A DNA stretch of 64,000 bases, taken from assembly GCA_965228975.1 (NCBI GenBank), contig OZ245851.1, forward strand, positions 124,001 to 188,000. Direction: 5' to 3'. Below are positions 8,684 through 17,707 of this stretch, in pieces. Origin of the DNA: JAJFJD01 sp965228975. Its GTDB lineage: Bacteria > Pseudomonadota > Alphaproteobacteria > UBA8366. The notes below the pieces were generated by a model, which searched no databases, was not told where the DNA came from, and saw only the letters and a program-made list of their open reading frames with translations. Both the position numbers and the translations under genes were made by a program. Each line of letters starts with the position of its first letter. Position 1 is the first letter of the stretch.

Positions 8684-10468
8684 ATGTTTACCACACGCCC
8701 GGAAATCCTCGGCACCTTCGGTGTCGTCTCCACCACCCATTGGCTGGCGTCCGCCGCCGGCATGGCCATGCTGGAAAAGGGCGGTAACGCCTTCGATGCG
8801 GCCGTTGCCGCCGGATTCGTCCTGCATATCGCGGAACCGCATCTGAACGGCCCGGGCGGCGATATGCCGGTGTTGATCCATCATCGCGGCAGCGACGCTT
8901 ACAAGATGATCTGCGGTCAGGGCGTGGCGCCATCGGGGGCGTCGATCGAGTATTACAAGGGTCTCGGCCTGGACATGGTGCCGGGCAACGGCCTGTTGGC
9001 GACGGTGGTGCCGGGCGCGTTCGATGCTTGGCTGCTGATGCTGCGGGACTACGGCACGATGCCGTTGGATGAGGTTTGGGCGCCGGCGATCGCCTATGCG
9101 GAGAAGGGCGCGCCCATCGTCTCGCGCGTCTGCGACACGATCAGCACCGTCGAGGAGATGTTCCGCAACCATTGGACCAGCTCGGCGGCGGTGTACCTGC
9201 CGGGCGGTAACATGCCGAAGCCGGGCAAGCTGCTGGGGAATACCGGGATCGCGAAGACGTGGCGGCGCATCCTGGACGAGGCAAAGGCGGCCGGCGGCAA
9301 CCGCGAGGCGCAGATCGATGCGGCGCGGAACGCGTTTTATGAAGGCTTCGTCGCGGAAGCGATCGACAAATTCTGCCGCGAGACGGCGGCGATGGACGTC
9401 ACCGGCGAGGCGCATACCGGCGTCCTGACCGGCGATGACATGGCGCGCTGGCGCGCCAGCACCGAAGACCCGCTGCGGTATGACTTCCGCGGCGTGACCG
9501 TCCTCAAGGGCGGACCGTGGTCGCAGGGGCCGGTGATGCTGCAGCAACTGGCGCTGTTGAGCGGTTTCGACCTGGAGAGCATGGACCCGACCGGACCCGA
9601 ATTTGTCCACATCGTGACCGAGACGGCCAAGCTGGCCTTCGCCGACCGCGAAGCCTTCTACGGCGATCCGGACCATGTGGACGTGCCTGTCGAGACGCTG
9701 CTGTCCGACGCCTATAACGACGAGCGGCGCAAACTGGTCGGGCCGGATGCGTCGCTCGACCTGCGGCCGGGCACGATCGAGGGCTATGGCGCAGCGGTCG
9801 ACTACGAACGGTCGGTGCGTGCCGGTCAGGACGCGTCCGCCGCGGCCGGGATCGGCGAGCCGACGGTCGGCCGGGAAATCCCCGCCACCGGCGATACCTG
9901 TCATGTGGACGTGATCGACAAGGACGGCAACATGGTGTCGGCGACGCCGAGCGGCGGCTGGCTGCAAAGCTCGCCGGTGATTCCGGAACTCGGCTTCTGC
10001 CTGAACTCGCGCTGCCAGATGTTCTGGTTGGAGGAAGACAAACCCGCCACTTTGGTGCCGGGCAAGCGGCCGCGCTCGACCTTGTCGCCGTCGATGGTGA
10101 TCCGCGACGGCAAGCCCTACATGTCCTACGGCACGCCGGGCGGCGACCAGCAGGACCAATGGCAGGCGATCTTCCTGGCGCGGCATCTGGCGCATGGCAT
10201 GAACCTGCAGGAATCGATCGACGCGCCGTCCTTCCACAACGAGCATTTCCCCGGGTCCTTCTATCCGCGGGCGGCGATGCCGGGGAAGCTGGTGGTCGAG
10301 GGCAGGTTCGATCCGGCGACCGTGTCCAACCTGGAAGCGCGGGGCCACCGCGTCGAGGTGGGCGAAGATTGGTCGGAAGGCCGGCTGACCGCCGCGTCAC
10401 AGGAAGACGGATTGCTCAAGGCGGGTGCCAACCCGCGCGGCATGCAGGGCTACGCCGTCGGTCGTTGA
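8684..10468 (+). CDS. Gamma-glutamyltransferase family protein (no signal peptide)
   Basis: A 594-residue N-terminal-nucleophile hydrolase of the GGT family. The autoprocessing Thr is T405 in GDTCHVDVID, which would split the chain into large and small subunits, and the oxyanion and glutamate-binding segments (GKRPRSTLSP, YGTPGGDQQDQ) follow. Unlike classical periplasmic GGT there is no signal peptide, and the TTHY motif is changed to TCHV, as in the acylase-like branch of the family. It may therefore act on a cytoplasmic amide rather than on glutathione. AGGAG lies just before the ATG. It ends one base before the convergent dehydrogenase gene. Confidence 0.88.
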   Translation: MFTTRPEILGTFGVVSTTHWLASAAGMAMLEKGGNAFDAAVAAGFVLHIAEPHLNGPGGDMPVLIHHRGSDAYKMICGQGVAPSGASIEYYKGLGLDMVPGNGLLATVVPGAFDAWLLMLRDYGTMPLDEVWAPAIAYAEKGAPIVSRVCDTISTVEEMFRNHWTSSAAVYLPGGNMPKPGKLLGNTGIAKTWRRILDEAKAAGGNREAQIDAARNAFYEGFVAEAIDKFCRETAAMDVTGEAHTGVLTGDDMARWRASTEDPLRYDFRGVTVLKGGPWSQGPVMLQQLALLSGFDLESMDPTGPEFVHIVTETAKLAFADREAFYGDPDHVDVPVETLLSDAYNDERRKLVGPDASLDLRPGTIEGYGAAVDYERSVRAGQDASAAAGIGEPTVGREIPATGDTCHVDVIDKDGNMVSATPSGGWLQSSPVIPELGFCLNSRCQMFWLEEDKPATLVPGKRPRSTLSPSMVIRDGKPYMSYGTPGGDQQDQWQAIFLARHLAHGMNLQESIDAPSFHNEHFPGSFYPRAAMPGKLVVEGRFDPATVSNLEARGHRVEVGEDWSEGRLTAASQEDGLLKAGANPRGMQGYAVGR

Positions 10469-11353
10469 TCAGCGTCCTTCGATGATGCGCTGGATCACCG
10501 TGCTGTAGTTCTTGCCGTAACCGGCGGCTTCGGCCTCCTTAAGGCGTTCGACGGTCAGTTTCGCGCCTTTCGCGTCCACGCCGGTCTCTTCCGCGAGTTT
10601 CAGCGCGTAGCTGACATCCTTGATCGCATAGGTGACCGGGAAAGCCTCTTCCGGATGGTCGTCGATGGCCATCGACTTGAGGCCGTGGTTGCGGCAAACG
10701 AAACTGTCGCCGGACCCCTTGGCGAGCGTTTCGAGGAAGAGTTGCGGCTCGATACCCGATTTCTTGGCGATGGTGACGGCCTCGGCGATGGCGTTCAGGT
10801 TCTCGAACACGACCATGTTGTTCATGAGCTTCATCACCTGTCCGGTGCCGACGCCGCCGCAATGGGTGATATCGGTCCCCATGCAGTCGAGATAGGGGCG
10901 GATGCGTTCCAGCACCGATTCCTCGCCCCCCACCATGATGCTGAGCGTCCCGTCGATCGCGGCGAAACGGGCGCGCGCGATCGGGGCGTCGGCGAAGTCG
11001 GCGGATTTTTCGGCCAGGGCGGCGGCGACCTTGCGGCCCATGCTGGGGGTGACGGTAGACGTGTCCACCAGCGTTTGGCCAGCCCGGATCGACTCGACCA
11101 CACCCCCCGCGCCGAAACAGACCGCGTCGACTTCCGGCTCGCCGGGCAGGCACAGGAAAATGATGTCCACGCGGCCGACCAGATCGGCGATGGACTCGGC
11201 GGGCTCGACGCCGTCGTCTGCGAGCGCCGCGAGCATTTCCGGACGCGTATCGTAGCCGACGACGGTCTTTCCGCATTTCTTTGCGAGATTGCGGCACATG
11301 GCCCCGCCCATGACGCCCAAACCGATAAATCCAACCGCGTTCACCGCCGACAT
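10469..11353 (-). CDS. NAD(P)-dependent beta-hydroxyacid dehydrogenase (HIBADH/GarR family)
   Basis: A 294-residue two-domain dehydrogenase. The Rossmann motif GFIGLGVMG starts at about residue 9, and the catalytic Lys lies in GTGQVMKLMNNM. The substrate loop, usually DAPVSGG, reads DAPIARAR here, so the substrate may differ from 3-hydroxyisobutyrate. Tartronate-semialdehyde reductase would link it to the hydroxypyruvate isomerase at the left of the window, but that is inference. The chosen ATG has GGGAG seven bases upstream; a longer reading frame exists but lacks a site and would add 32 residues ahead of the Rossmann fold. Confidence 0.87.
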   Translation of the reverse strand: MSAVNAVGFIGLGVMGGAMCRNLAKKCGKTVVGYDTRPEMLAALADDGVEPAESIADLVGRVDIIFLCLPGEPEVDAVCFGAGGVVESIRAGQTLVDTSTVTPSMGRKVAAALAEKSADFADAPIARARFAAIDGTLSIMVGGEESVLERIRPYLDCMGTDITHCGGVGTGQVMKLMNNMVVFENLNAIAEAVTIAKKSGIEPQLFLETLAKGSGDSFVCRNHGLKSMAIDDHPEEAFPVTYAIKDVSYALKLAEETGVDAKGAKLTVERLKEAEAAGYGKNYSTVIQRIIEGR

Positions 11354-11441
11354 CGCCGTCTCCCATTTCGTGTTTGGACCCGAAGCGGATAGCATGAGGG
11401 TCCGTTCGTCGTGACATGTGAGAGTATCAAGGATCGCAGGT

Positions 11442-12251
11442 ATGAGCACATCGCTGGAGTCTTATGAAATTTACGCCGTCAAATACGCCTACCGCGATGC
11501 GGTGCGTGCCAACAATCTGATCTTTTCCGACGCACATGATGTGCCGATGCCGCTCGACTATTACGTCTGGGCCATCGTGGGGAAGACCAAGACCTATGTT
11601 GTGGATACCGGGTTCGACGAGGCCGAGGCCGCGGCGCGCAAGCGCGACCATCTCCGGTCCCCGGCGGAGGGACTGCGGCTGATCGGCGTCGAGGCCGAGA
11701 ATGTCGAGGAAATCATCCTAACGCATATGCACTATGACCATTGCGGGAACATGAACCAGTTCCCAAAGGCGAAGTTTTATGTGCAGGACCGTGAGATGGC
11801 CTTTGCCACCGGCCGTTTCATGGCCGAGAAAACCATCCGCCATTCCTTCGCCGTCGACTATGTCACCGACCTGGTGCGGGCACTGTATGACGACCGGGTC
11901 GATTTCGTCGACGGCGTGCGCGAGATCGCGCCGGGTCTGTCATTGCATCACGTGGGGGGGCATACCGACGGCCTGCAGGTCGTGCGGGTGTGGACCCGGC
12001 GGGGCTGGATGGTGATCGCATCCGATGCCACGCATTTCTACGACAATATGAACAGGCAAAACCCGTTCCCCATCGTTTTCAACATGGGCCATGTACTGGA
12101 AGGCTATCGCACCGTGCAGGCTTTGGCGGACTCGCCGCAACACGTCATCGCCGGGCATGATCCGCTTGTGATGGCGCGGTTTCCGGCGGTATCCAAGGAA
12201 ACCGAAGGGATCGCGGTGCGGCTCGATGCCGACCCGTTGCATTGGGAATAG
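11442..12251 (+). CDS. N-acyl-homoserine-lactonase-like MBL hydrolase
   Basis: A 269-residue metallo-beta-lactamase-fold enzyme most like the AttM/AiiB lactonases. The metal ligands are HMHYDHCGN, GHTDG, the bridging Asp in SDATHFYDN and AGHDP. Members open the lactone ring of quorum-sensing acyl-homoserine lactones, though many relatives hydrolyse other lactones. AAGGA lies before the ATG. It is divergent from the hydroxyacid dehydrogenase, with 88 bases between the two starts that must hold both promoters. No luxI/luxR pair is in the window, so the signal role is unproven. Confidence 0.83.
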   Translation: MSTSLESYEIYAVKYAYRDAVRANNLIFSDAHDVPMPLDYYVWAIVGKTKTYVVDTGFDEAEAAARKRDHLRSPAEGLRLIGVEAENVEEIILTHMHYDHCGNMNQFPKAKFYVQDREMAFATGRFMAEKTIRHSFAVDYVTDLVRALYDDRVDFVDGVREIAPGLSLHHVGGHTDGLQVVRVWTRRGWMVIASDATHFYDNMNRQNPFPIVFNMGHVLEGYRTVQALADSPQHVIAGHDPLVMARFPAVSKETEGIAVRLDADPLHWE

Positions 12252-12355
12252 GGGCGTTTCGGCCTCAAGACCTTGATCCGACGGCACGGGCGTACTAACT
12301 GCATCTAGTGCTGCAGCGGCGCGGCAATTTTCACCTTTTCGGCAGGAGATCGGCG

Positions 12356-13324
12356 ATGGCGGAACATCACCATAGCAAGGTACTCATCATTGGTTCGGGA
12401 CCCGCGGGATATACCGCTGCGATCTATGCCGCGCGCGCCAACCTGTCGCCGAAGATCGTCGCCGGGCTGCAGCCGGGCGGTCAAATGACCATTACGACCG
12501 ATGTCGAAAACTATCCCGGCTTCGCCGATGTCATCCAGGGTCCGTGGCTGATGGAGCAGATGCAGAAGCAGGCGGAGCATGTCGGCACCGAGATGATCTA
12601 CGACATCATCACCGACGTTGATTTCACCCAGCGCCCGTTCCAGGCGACCGGGGATAGCGGCAATACCTATTCCGGCGATTCGGTGATCATCAGCACCGGC
12701 GCGCAGGCGCGCTGGCTGGGCCTCGACTCCGAACAGAAATTCCAGGGTTTCGGCGTTTCCGCCTGCGCCACCTGCGACGGCTTCTTCTTCCGCGACCAGG
12801 AGGTCACCGTGGTCGGCGGCGGCAACACCGCCGTGGAGGAAGCGATCTACCTGACCAACCATGCGTCCAAGGTGACGCTGATCCACAGGCGCGACGCGCT
12901 GCGGGCGGAGCAGATCATGCAGGATCGCCTGCTGAAGAATCCGAAGATCGAGATGGCCTGGGACAGTATCGTCGAGGAAGTGCTGGGCCAGGACGATCCG
13001 TTGGGCGTCACCGGCGTGCGGATCAAGAACGTGAAATCCGGCGAGACGCGCGAAATTCCCTGTCAGGGTTTCTTCGTCGCGATCGGCCACGACCCGGCGA
13101 CACAGGTGTTCAAGGGCAAAGTCGATATGGACGACGAGGGTTATATCCTGACCAAGTCCGGCAGCACCGCGACGAATGTTCCTGGCGTATTCGCCGCCGG
13201 CGACGTGGTCGACAAGATATACCGGCAGGCCGTGACGGCGGCGGGCATGGGCTGTATGGCGGCGCTCGACGCGGAGAAATTCATCGCCGAGCACGAGGAC
13301 GCCGCCAGCGAGGCGGCCGATTAG
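12356..13324 (+). CDS. trxB: Thioredoxin-disulfide reductase
   Basis: A 322-residue low-molecular-weight thioredoxin reductase. The FAD motif is GSGPAGYTAA, the NADPH motif is VVGGGNTAVEEA, and the redox pair is C137/C140 in CATCDG. The second FAD motif (AAGDVVDKIYRQAVTAAG) is complete. It reduces thioredoxin with NADPH in the cytoplasm. The start ATG follows GGAGATCGGCG; upstream codons in frame lack a ribosome site. It converges with the next gene, and CGGCC-AA-GGCCG in the 21-base gap could act as a weak bidirectional hairpin. Confidence 0.97.
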   Translation: MAEHHHSKVLIIGSGPAGYTAAIYAARANLSPKIVAGLQPGGQMTITTDVENYPGFADVIQGPWLMEQMQKQAEHVGTEMIYDIITDVDFTQRPFQATGDSGNTYSGDSVIISTGAQARWLGLDSEQKFQGFGVSACATCDGFFFRDQEVTVVGGGNTAVEEAIYLTNHASKVTLIHRRDALRAEQIMQDRLLKNPKIEMAWDSIVEEVLGQDDPLGVTGVRIKNVKSGETREIPCQGFFVAIGHDPATQVFKGKVDMDDEGYILTKSGSTATNVPGVFAAGDVVDKIYRQAVTAAGMGCMAALDAEKFIAEHEDAASEAAD

Positions 13325-13345
13325 GAAAGTCGGCCAAGGCCGGAC

Positions 13346-14239
13346 CTAGCCGCCGGACAATTTCGCCTTCGCAATCGCCTGTTGCCAGCGCACCACCTCG
13401 GTGTGGTCCGAATCCTGCCCGAATTCCGTGCGCGTCGCGGCGAAGATTTCCCTTACCAGGGCGGTGAAGGGCGCCGGGACCTCGGTTTCCCGCGCGAGGT
13501 CCTGCGCGGTCGTCAGGTCCTTGACCATCAACCCGTTGGTGAACCCGGACCCGTAGTCGTCGTTCAGGATGAACTGATGGAACTTTACCTCGGTCGCGTT
13601 GTTGCGCCCGGTCGATCGGTTGATCGTGTCCACCATCACCGCCGGGTCCAGGCCGAACTGCTTGCCGATGATCAAGGCTTCGCCGGCCGCGGCAAGGCCG
13701 ATGGCGGATAGCATGTTGTTGAGCGCCTTCATCGCGTGGCCCGATCCGACCGGCCCGCATTCGAAGACCTGACCGCCCATGATGTCGAGCAACGGGCGGC
13801 ACCGTTCCAGATCCGCTTCGGCGCCGCCGACCATGATGGCGAGCGATCCGTCGACGGCCCGGCGCACGCCGCCCGAAACCGGCGCGTCGACCATCGCAAC
13901 GCCTTGCGAAGCCAATTCCTTTGCAAGGCTGACGGTGCCGGTCGGGTCGGAGGAACTCATGTCGAGCAATAGCGTGCCTTCGGCCATGCCTTGCGCGAGA
14001 CCGTCCTCGCCGAATGTGATCTTCCGAACATCCTTGCCCGACGGCACGATGGTGATGACGATGTCGGCGTTTTCGGCAACGCTCGCGAGGCCGTTGGCCG
14101 GTGCGGCGCCGAATTCCTCTACGAAACCGTCCACGACCTCCCGGTTCAGGTCGAAAACGATAAGATCCTGTCCTGCCTTGGCGAGGTTGGCCGCCATCGG
14201 CCGACCCATGTTGCCGAGACCGATAAACCCGATCCGCAT
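13346..14239 (-). CDS. mmsB: 3-hydroxyisobutyrate dehydrogenase-like
   Basis: A 297-residue beta-hydroxyacid dehydrogenase. GFIGLGNMGRPMAANL is the Rossmann motif, DAPVSGGVRRAVDG the substrate loop, and the catalytic Lys lies in GSGHAMKALNN. The intact SGG loop and the presence of an mmsA-type gene at 17.7 kb suggest 3-hydroxyisobutyrate to methylmalonate semialdehyde (valine catabolism), although the two genes are not in one operon. It is divergent from the bactofilin gene with 137 bases between. The specific substrate is inferred. Confidence 0.85.
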   Translation of the reverse strand: MRIGFIGLGNMGRPMAANLAKAGQDLIVFDLNREVVDGFVEEFGAAPANGLASVAENADIVITIVPSGKDVRKITFGEDGLAQGMAEGTLLLDMSSSDPTGTVSLAKELASQGVAMVDAPVSGGVRRAVDGSLAIMVGGAEADLERCRPLLDIMGGQVFECGPVGSGHAMKALNNMLSAIGLAAAGEALIIGKQFGLDPAVMVDTINRSTGRNNATEVKFHQFILNDDYGSGFTNGLMVKDLTTAQDLARETEVPAPFTALVREIFAATRTEFGQDSDHTEVVRWQQAIAKAKLSGG

Positions 14240-14376
14240 GGTGATGCTCCTTCTTCTTTGATCTTGGATTGCCCCGCCCGGATTGATGGTCGCAGCGGCT
14301 TGTGGGCTGTAGCTTTACTCAGTACGATGCCATCACACAACTTTACAAAAATCCGATGCACGGGGGGTGTACGGGC

Positions 14377-14898
14377 ATGGCTAAGCGTGGCGAAAAGCCC
14401 GCAAAGGAAAGGCTGCCCAAGAGCGGCGAGCCTTTCTCGATTATTGCGGCGGGACTGACGATTACAGGAAAAGTCGAGAGCGAAGGCATGGTCCATATCG
14501 AGGGGTCCGTGGACGGCGACGTCTACTGCCGGCACCTGACAGTGGGCGATGGCGGCCAGGTTTCGGGCAATGTAAGCGCCCGCACGGTCGAGGTGTTGGG
14601 CGAGACGAAAGGCACGATTCAGGCCAAGAAGGTGGTCATCGCATCGTCGGCCAAGGTCTTCGGCGAGGTCATCCACGAAACGCTGGTGATCGAGAGCGGC
14701 GCGCGCCTGAATGGGTATTACCGGTGCGCCGACCGCGTCGATCCATCGGGAACGGTGGATTTCCGGCAGCGGATCGGTCCGGCCGAGCAAAAGTCCGCCC
14801 CGTCGTCGCGGCGTATCCTGCCGCCCCAACGCGATCCGAGTGAACCGCCGGTCGCGGCATCCATGAGCGGCGGCGGCAGGTCGAAGTCGCTGCACTAG
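14377..14898 (+). CDS. Bactofilin (polymer-forming cytoskeletal protein)
   Basis: A 173-residue protein with a central bactofilin domain at about residues 20-115: repeated short strands (SIIAAGLTITGKV, GSVDGDVYC, GQVSGNVSA, ETKGTIQAKKV, KVFGEVIHE) that wind into a right-handed beta-helix. Bactofilins polymerise without nucleotide at the membrane and help organise shape, stalks or wall enzymes. The C-terminal tail of about 55 residues is Pro/Ser/Arg-rich and probably disordered. The gene ends 13 bases before speE, an unusual operon partner. No M23 peptidase gene, a common bactofilin neighbour, is present. I place the ATG at the conserved MAKRGEK start; the ribosome site is weak. Confidence 0.9.
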   Translation: MAKRGEKPAKERLPKSGEPFSIIAAGLTITGKVESEGMVHIEGSVDGDVYCRHLTVGDGGQVSGNVSARTVEVLGETKGTIQAKKVVIASSAKVFGEVIHETLVIESGARLNGYYRCADRVDPSGTVDFRQRIGPAEQKSAPSSRRILPPQRDPSEPPVAASMSGGGRSKSLH

Positions 14899-14911
14899 GA
14901 CGGAGCATCGG

Positions 14912-15784
14912 ATGGCGGAATGGTTCGAGGAAATTCTCCACCCGGGGTTCCGAACGAAGCTGCAGGTCGACAAGGTCCTGTACGAGGGCGATAGCGAACA
15001 CCAGAAGCTGTTGTTGTTCGAGAATGCGGTGTTCGGCCGCGTCCTCGCGCTGAACAACATCGTTCAGACGACCGAGCGCGACGAATTCATCTATCACGAG
15101 ATGCTGGCGCATGTGCCGCTGTTCGCCCACGGTGCGGTACGCAAGGTCCTGATCATCGGCGGTGGCGATGGCGGCATGCTGGAGGAGACGTTGAAGCATC
15201 GCGGCGTCGAGAAGGTCACGATGGTGGAAATCGATGCCGCCGTGATCGAGTTCAGCAAGAAGCACCTCCGCTTTATCTGCAACGACGCCTTCGAGGACGC
15301 GCGGCTGGATCTGGTGATCGACGATGGCGTGGACCACGTCGAGACGACCAGCGAGCGCTACGATGTGGTGATCGTCGATTCCACCGATCCCGTGGGCCCC
15401 GGCGAGGTGCTGTTCACCGAGCGGTTCTATGCGGGGGCGAAGCGCTGCCTCGCGCCGGGCGGGGTGCTGGTGACGCAAAACGGCGTGCCCTTCTTTCAGG
15501 CCGACGAGCTGCGCAATACGGCGGCCTGCCTGCGGCCGCTATTCCGGGATTCGAGCTGCTATCTGGCCGCCGTTCCAGGTTATACCGGGGGCGTGATGGC
15601 CTTCGGATGGGCGACAGACAACGTGACATTGCGGCAGACTCCGTTGGACCGGTTGAGAGAGCGGGTGCGCGCCTCCGGCATCGAAACGCGGCACTATTCC
15701 GCCGAGGTCCACGCCGCCGCTTTTGCCTTGCCCCCCTGGGTCGCGTCTCTTTTGGAGCGTTCGCCGCAAGGCACAGGGAATTAA
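14912..15784 (+). CDS. speE: Spermidine synthase, copy 1
   Basis: A 290-residue aminopropyltransferase. The N-terminal beta domain is followed by the dcSAM-binding GGGDGG and the catalytic loop VDSTDPVGPGEVLF, matching E. coli SpeE closely; YHEM and QNGVPFF are also canonical. It transfers aminopropyl from decarboxylated SAM to putrescine, giving spermidine and methylthioadenosine. The first gene of a row speE1-speD-speE2-DUF1491, with a 98-base gap before speD. Because the loop is canonical, this copy is the better candidate for the housekeeping enzyme. Confidence 0.94.
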   Translation: MAEWFEEILHPGFRTKLQVDKVLYEGDSEHQKLLLFENAVFGRVLALNNIVQTTERDEFIYHEMLAHVPLFAHGAVRKVLIIGGGDGGMLEETLKHRGVEKVTMVEIDAAVIEFSKKHLRFICNDAFEDARLDLVIDDGVDHVETTSERYDVVIVDSTDPVGPGEVLFTERFYAGAKRCLAPGGVLVTQNGVPFFQADELRNTAACLRPLFRDSSCYLAAVPGYTGGVMAFGWATDNVTLRQTPLDRLRERVRASGIETRHYSAEVHAAAFALPPWVASLLERSPQGTGN

Positions 15785-15882
15785 GGGATATTCGAGCATA
15801 TTTTGCTTGATTTGAGCCGTGCAAAGCCCCATATGGGCGCCTTCAATTGTGTGGGATCATCTGCTTGTTTGGGAGACGGGGC

Positions 15883-16377
15883 ATGCATAAGACCGCTGTC
15901 CAAATCGATGTCGAGAATGGCCCTGGCAGAGAGGCTGAATTCGACTATCTCGCGACCACGCCGACGGTACGGCCGCATCATTTCGAAAATCCGGTAACAC
16001 CGCCGAAAGACTTCTTCATCGAGCGTAACGGAACCCGTTGTGCCGGCACGCATCTGATCATCGATCTATGGGATGCCGAGCGGCTCGACGATATCGACCA
16101 TATCGAGCAGGCGATGCGCGATTGCGTCGCGGCCGCCGGGGCGACCCTGCTGCATATCCACCTGCACCATTTCACGCCGAACCTGGGTGTATCCGGTGTT
16201 GCGGTTCTGGCCGAATCCCATATCAGCGTTCATACTTGGCCCGAGACCGGTTTCGCCGCCTTTGATGTCTTCATGTGCGGCGATACGGAGCCGCAGAAGG
16301 CTGTGGATGTGTTGAAATCCGCCTTCCGGCCGAGCCGCGTCGAGGTTGGCGAACACCTTCGAGGCCGTATGGAATGA
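15883..16377 (+). CDS. speD: S-adenosylmethionine decarboxylase proenzyme
   Basis: A 164-residue pyruvoyl enzyme that makes decarboxylated SAM. Self-cleavage should occur between Glu and Ser in LAESHISVHTWPE, turning the Ser into the pyruvoyl group; the catalytic Cys is in VFMCGD. An N-terminal extension of about 45 residues precedes the conserved GTHLIIDL. GGGAG lies before the ATG at 15883. The stop overlaps the start of the second speE in an ATGA arrangement, so the donor-making enzyme and copy 2 are translationally coupled. Confidence 0.95.
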   Translation: MHKTAVQIDVENGPGREAEFDYLATTPTVRPHHFENPVTPPKDFFIERNGTRCAGTHLIIDLWDAERLDDIDHIEQAMRDCVAAAGATLLHIHLHHFTPNLGVSGVAVLAESHISVHTWPETGFAAFDVFMCGDTEPQKAVDVLKSAFRPSRVEVGEHLRGRME

Positions 16378-17228
16378 CCCAGTGGACCGAAGAAGTCGAT
16401 CCGGTAAACGGCGATTTCCGCGTCCAACTGCGTGTCGAAAAGGTGCTGTTCGAGCGGCAGACCCCGCATCAACATATCCTGTTGATCGAGAACCGTACCT
16501 ATGGCCGGGTTCTCCTGTTCGACGGCGTCGCGCAGGTCGCCGAGAACGACGAGTTCATCTATCACGAGATGTTGTCCCACGTGCCCGTATTGGCCCATGG
16601 CGCCGTTCGCCGGGTGTTGGTCGTCGGCGGGGGCGACGGCGGGGCGATCGAGGAGTTGTTCAAGCATCCCGGTATCGAGCATGTGGACCTGGTGGAGATC
16701 GACGAGGTGGTTGTCGAGATGAGCAAGGCTCATTTTCGCTCGGTCTGCGGCGAGGCGTTCGAGGATCCGCGGCTGCGTCTGACGATCGGCGACGGTGTCG
16801 AGTATGTCGCGGCCTGTGCGGACACGTACGACCTGATCCTGGTCGATTCCAAGGATCCGACCGGCGAGACGAATGTGCTGTATAGCGAGCCGTTCTATCG
16901 GAACTGCCGAAAATGCATGACGCAAGGCGGCGTACTGGTGACGCAGAACGCGCTGCCCTTCTTCGACCGCGACTGGCTCGGCAAGCCATTGGCGCGGCTG
17001 CGAAAGATTTTTGCCGACGTCGGCTGCTATCAGGTCGCGGTGCCCAGTTTCTACGGCGGGTTCATGGCGTTCGGCTGGGCTTGTGACGATCCGGCGGTGC
17101 GCCAGGTGCCGGAAGCCGCGCTCGCCGAGCGATATGCCGCGGCGGCCTCGGAAACGAGATACTACACGCCGGCGATCCATCGCGCGGCCTTCGCCTTGCC
17201 GCCGTATGTCTCGGGGATGCTTGCGTAA
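16374..17228 (+). CDS. Spermidine synthase-like aminopropyltransferase, copy 2
   Basis: A 284-residue paralogue of the gene at 14912. The dcSAM site GGGDGG and YHEM are retained, but the catalytic/acceptor loop reads VDSKDPTGETNVLY instead of VDSTDPVGPGEVLF, so the acceptor pocket may be altered. It starts inside the speD stop (ATGA) and its own stop overlaps the next start (TAATG). It probably transfers aminopropyl to a polyamine, but whether the acceptor is putrescine, cadaverine, spermidine or another amine cannot be told from sequence. Confidence 0.9.
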   Translation: MTQWTEEVDPVNGDFRVQLRVEKVLFERQTPHQHILLIENRTYGRVLLFDGVAQVAENDEFIYHEMLSHVPVLAHGAVRRVLVVGGGDGGAIEELFKHPGIEHVDLVEIDEVVVEMSKAHFRSVCGEAFEDPRLRLTIGDGVEYVAACADTYDLILVDSKDPTGETNVLYSEPFYRNCRKCMTQGGVLVTQNALPFFDRDWLGKPLARLRKIFADVGCYQVAVPSFYGGFMAFGWACDDPAVRQVPEAALAERYAAAASETRYYTPAIHRAAFALPPYVSGMLA

Positions 17229-17563
17229 TGGCCGAGCGCCTGCCGACGGAACTCTGGGTCAAGGCGCACGCCGCCCGCTGTTCTGCGCAGGGGATTTCCT
17301 TCATGGTCATTCGCCGGGGCGACCAGCACCGGGGCGTGGTGATCGCCAAGCTTCACCTGATCGGCCAGGGCTTTCGCGTTGTCGCCCAGGCACGCGATCT
17401 GGATGGTGAACTGGTCTGGGCACCTGCGCTGGAAGGCACGGTCGTGCCGGAGGCGGATGCCGATGCCTATATCGAGCGCCAGGTAACCTACGACCCGGAC
17501 ATATGGGTAATCGAGGTCGAGTTGCGCGGCGACGATGACTGGTTCCGGGGCGCCGTCATATAG
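17228..17563 (+). CDS. DUF1491 family protein
   Basis: A 111-residue protein I recognise as DUF1491, an alphaproteobacterial family of unknown function. Typical features are ELWVKAHAARC near the N terminus, the RRGD turn, and AYIERQVTYDPDIWVIEVE near the C terminus. It looks like a small compact alpha/beta protein without membrane segments. It overlaps speE2 by one base and is the last gene of the polyamine row, so it is certainly co-translated with it. Whether it has anything to do with polyamines is unknown. Confidence 0.85.
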   Translation: MAERLPTELWVKAHAARCSAQGISFMVIRRGDQHRGVVIAKLHLIGQGFRVVAQARDLDGELVWAPALEGTVVPEADADAYIERQVTYDPDIWVIEVELRGDDDWFRGAVI

Positions 17564-17707
17564 CCCACCGCCCTTGCTGGTCCCCCGCGATCGGTATATT
17601 CCAGTGTCGAACAAGGAAATAACGGTGACGGGCCGGCCGGACACAGCACCGGGCAATTCCATCCGGCCAATCCACCGACGTGAGCACCAGACAGGACGGA
17701 GAGCGGC

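Noticed and set aside
8546..10348. 600-codon open frame antisense to the first gamma-glutamyltransferase.
   Set aside because: The sense frame carries the catalytic Thr and family motifs; the antisense one is Arg/His-rich and has no recognisable domain.
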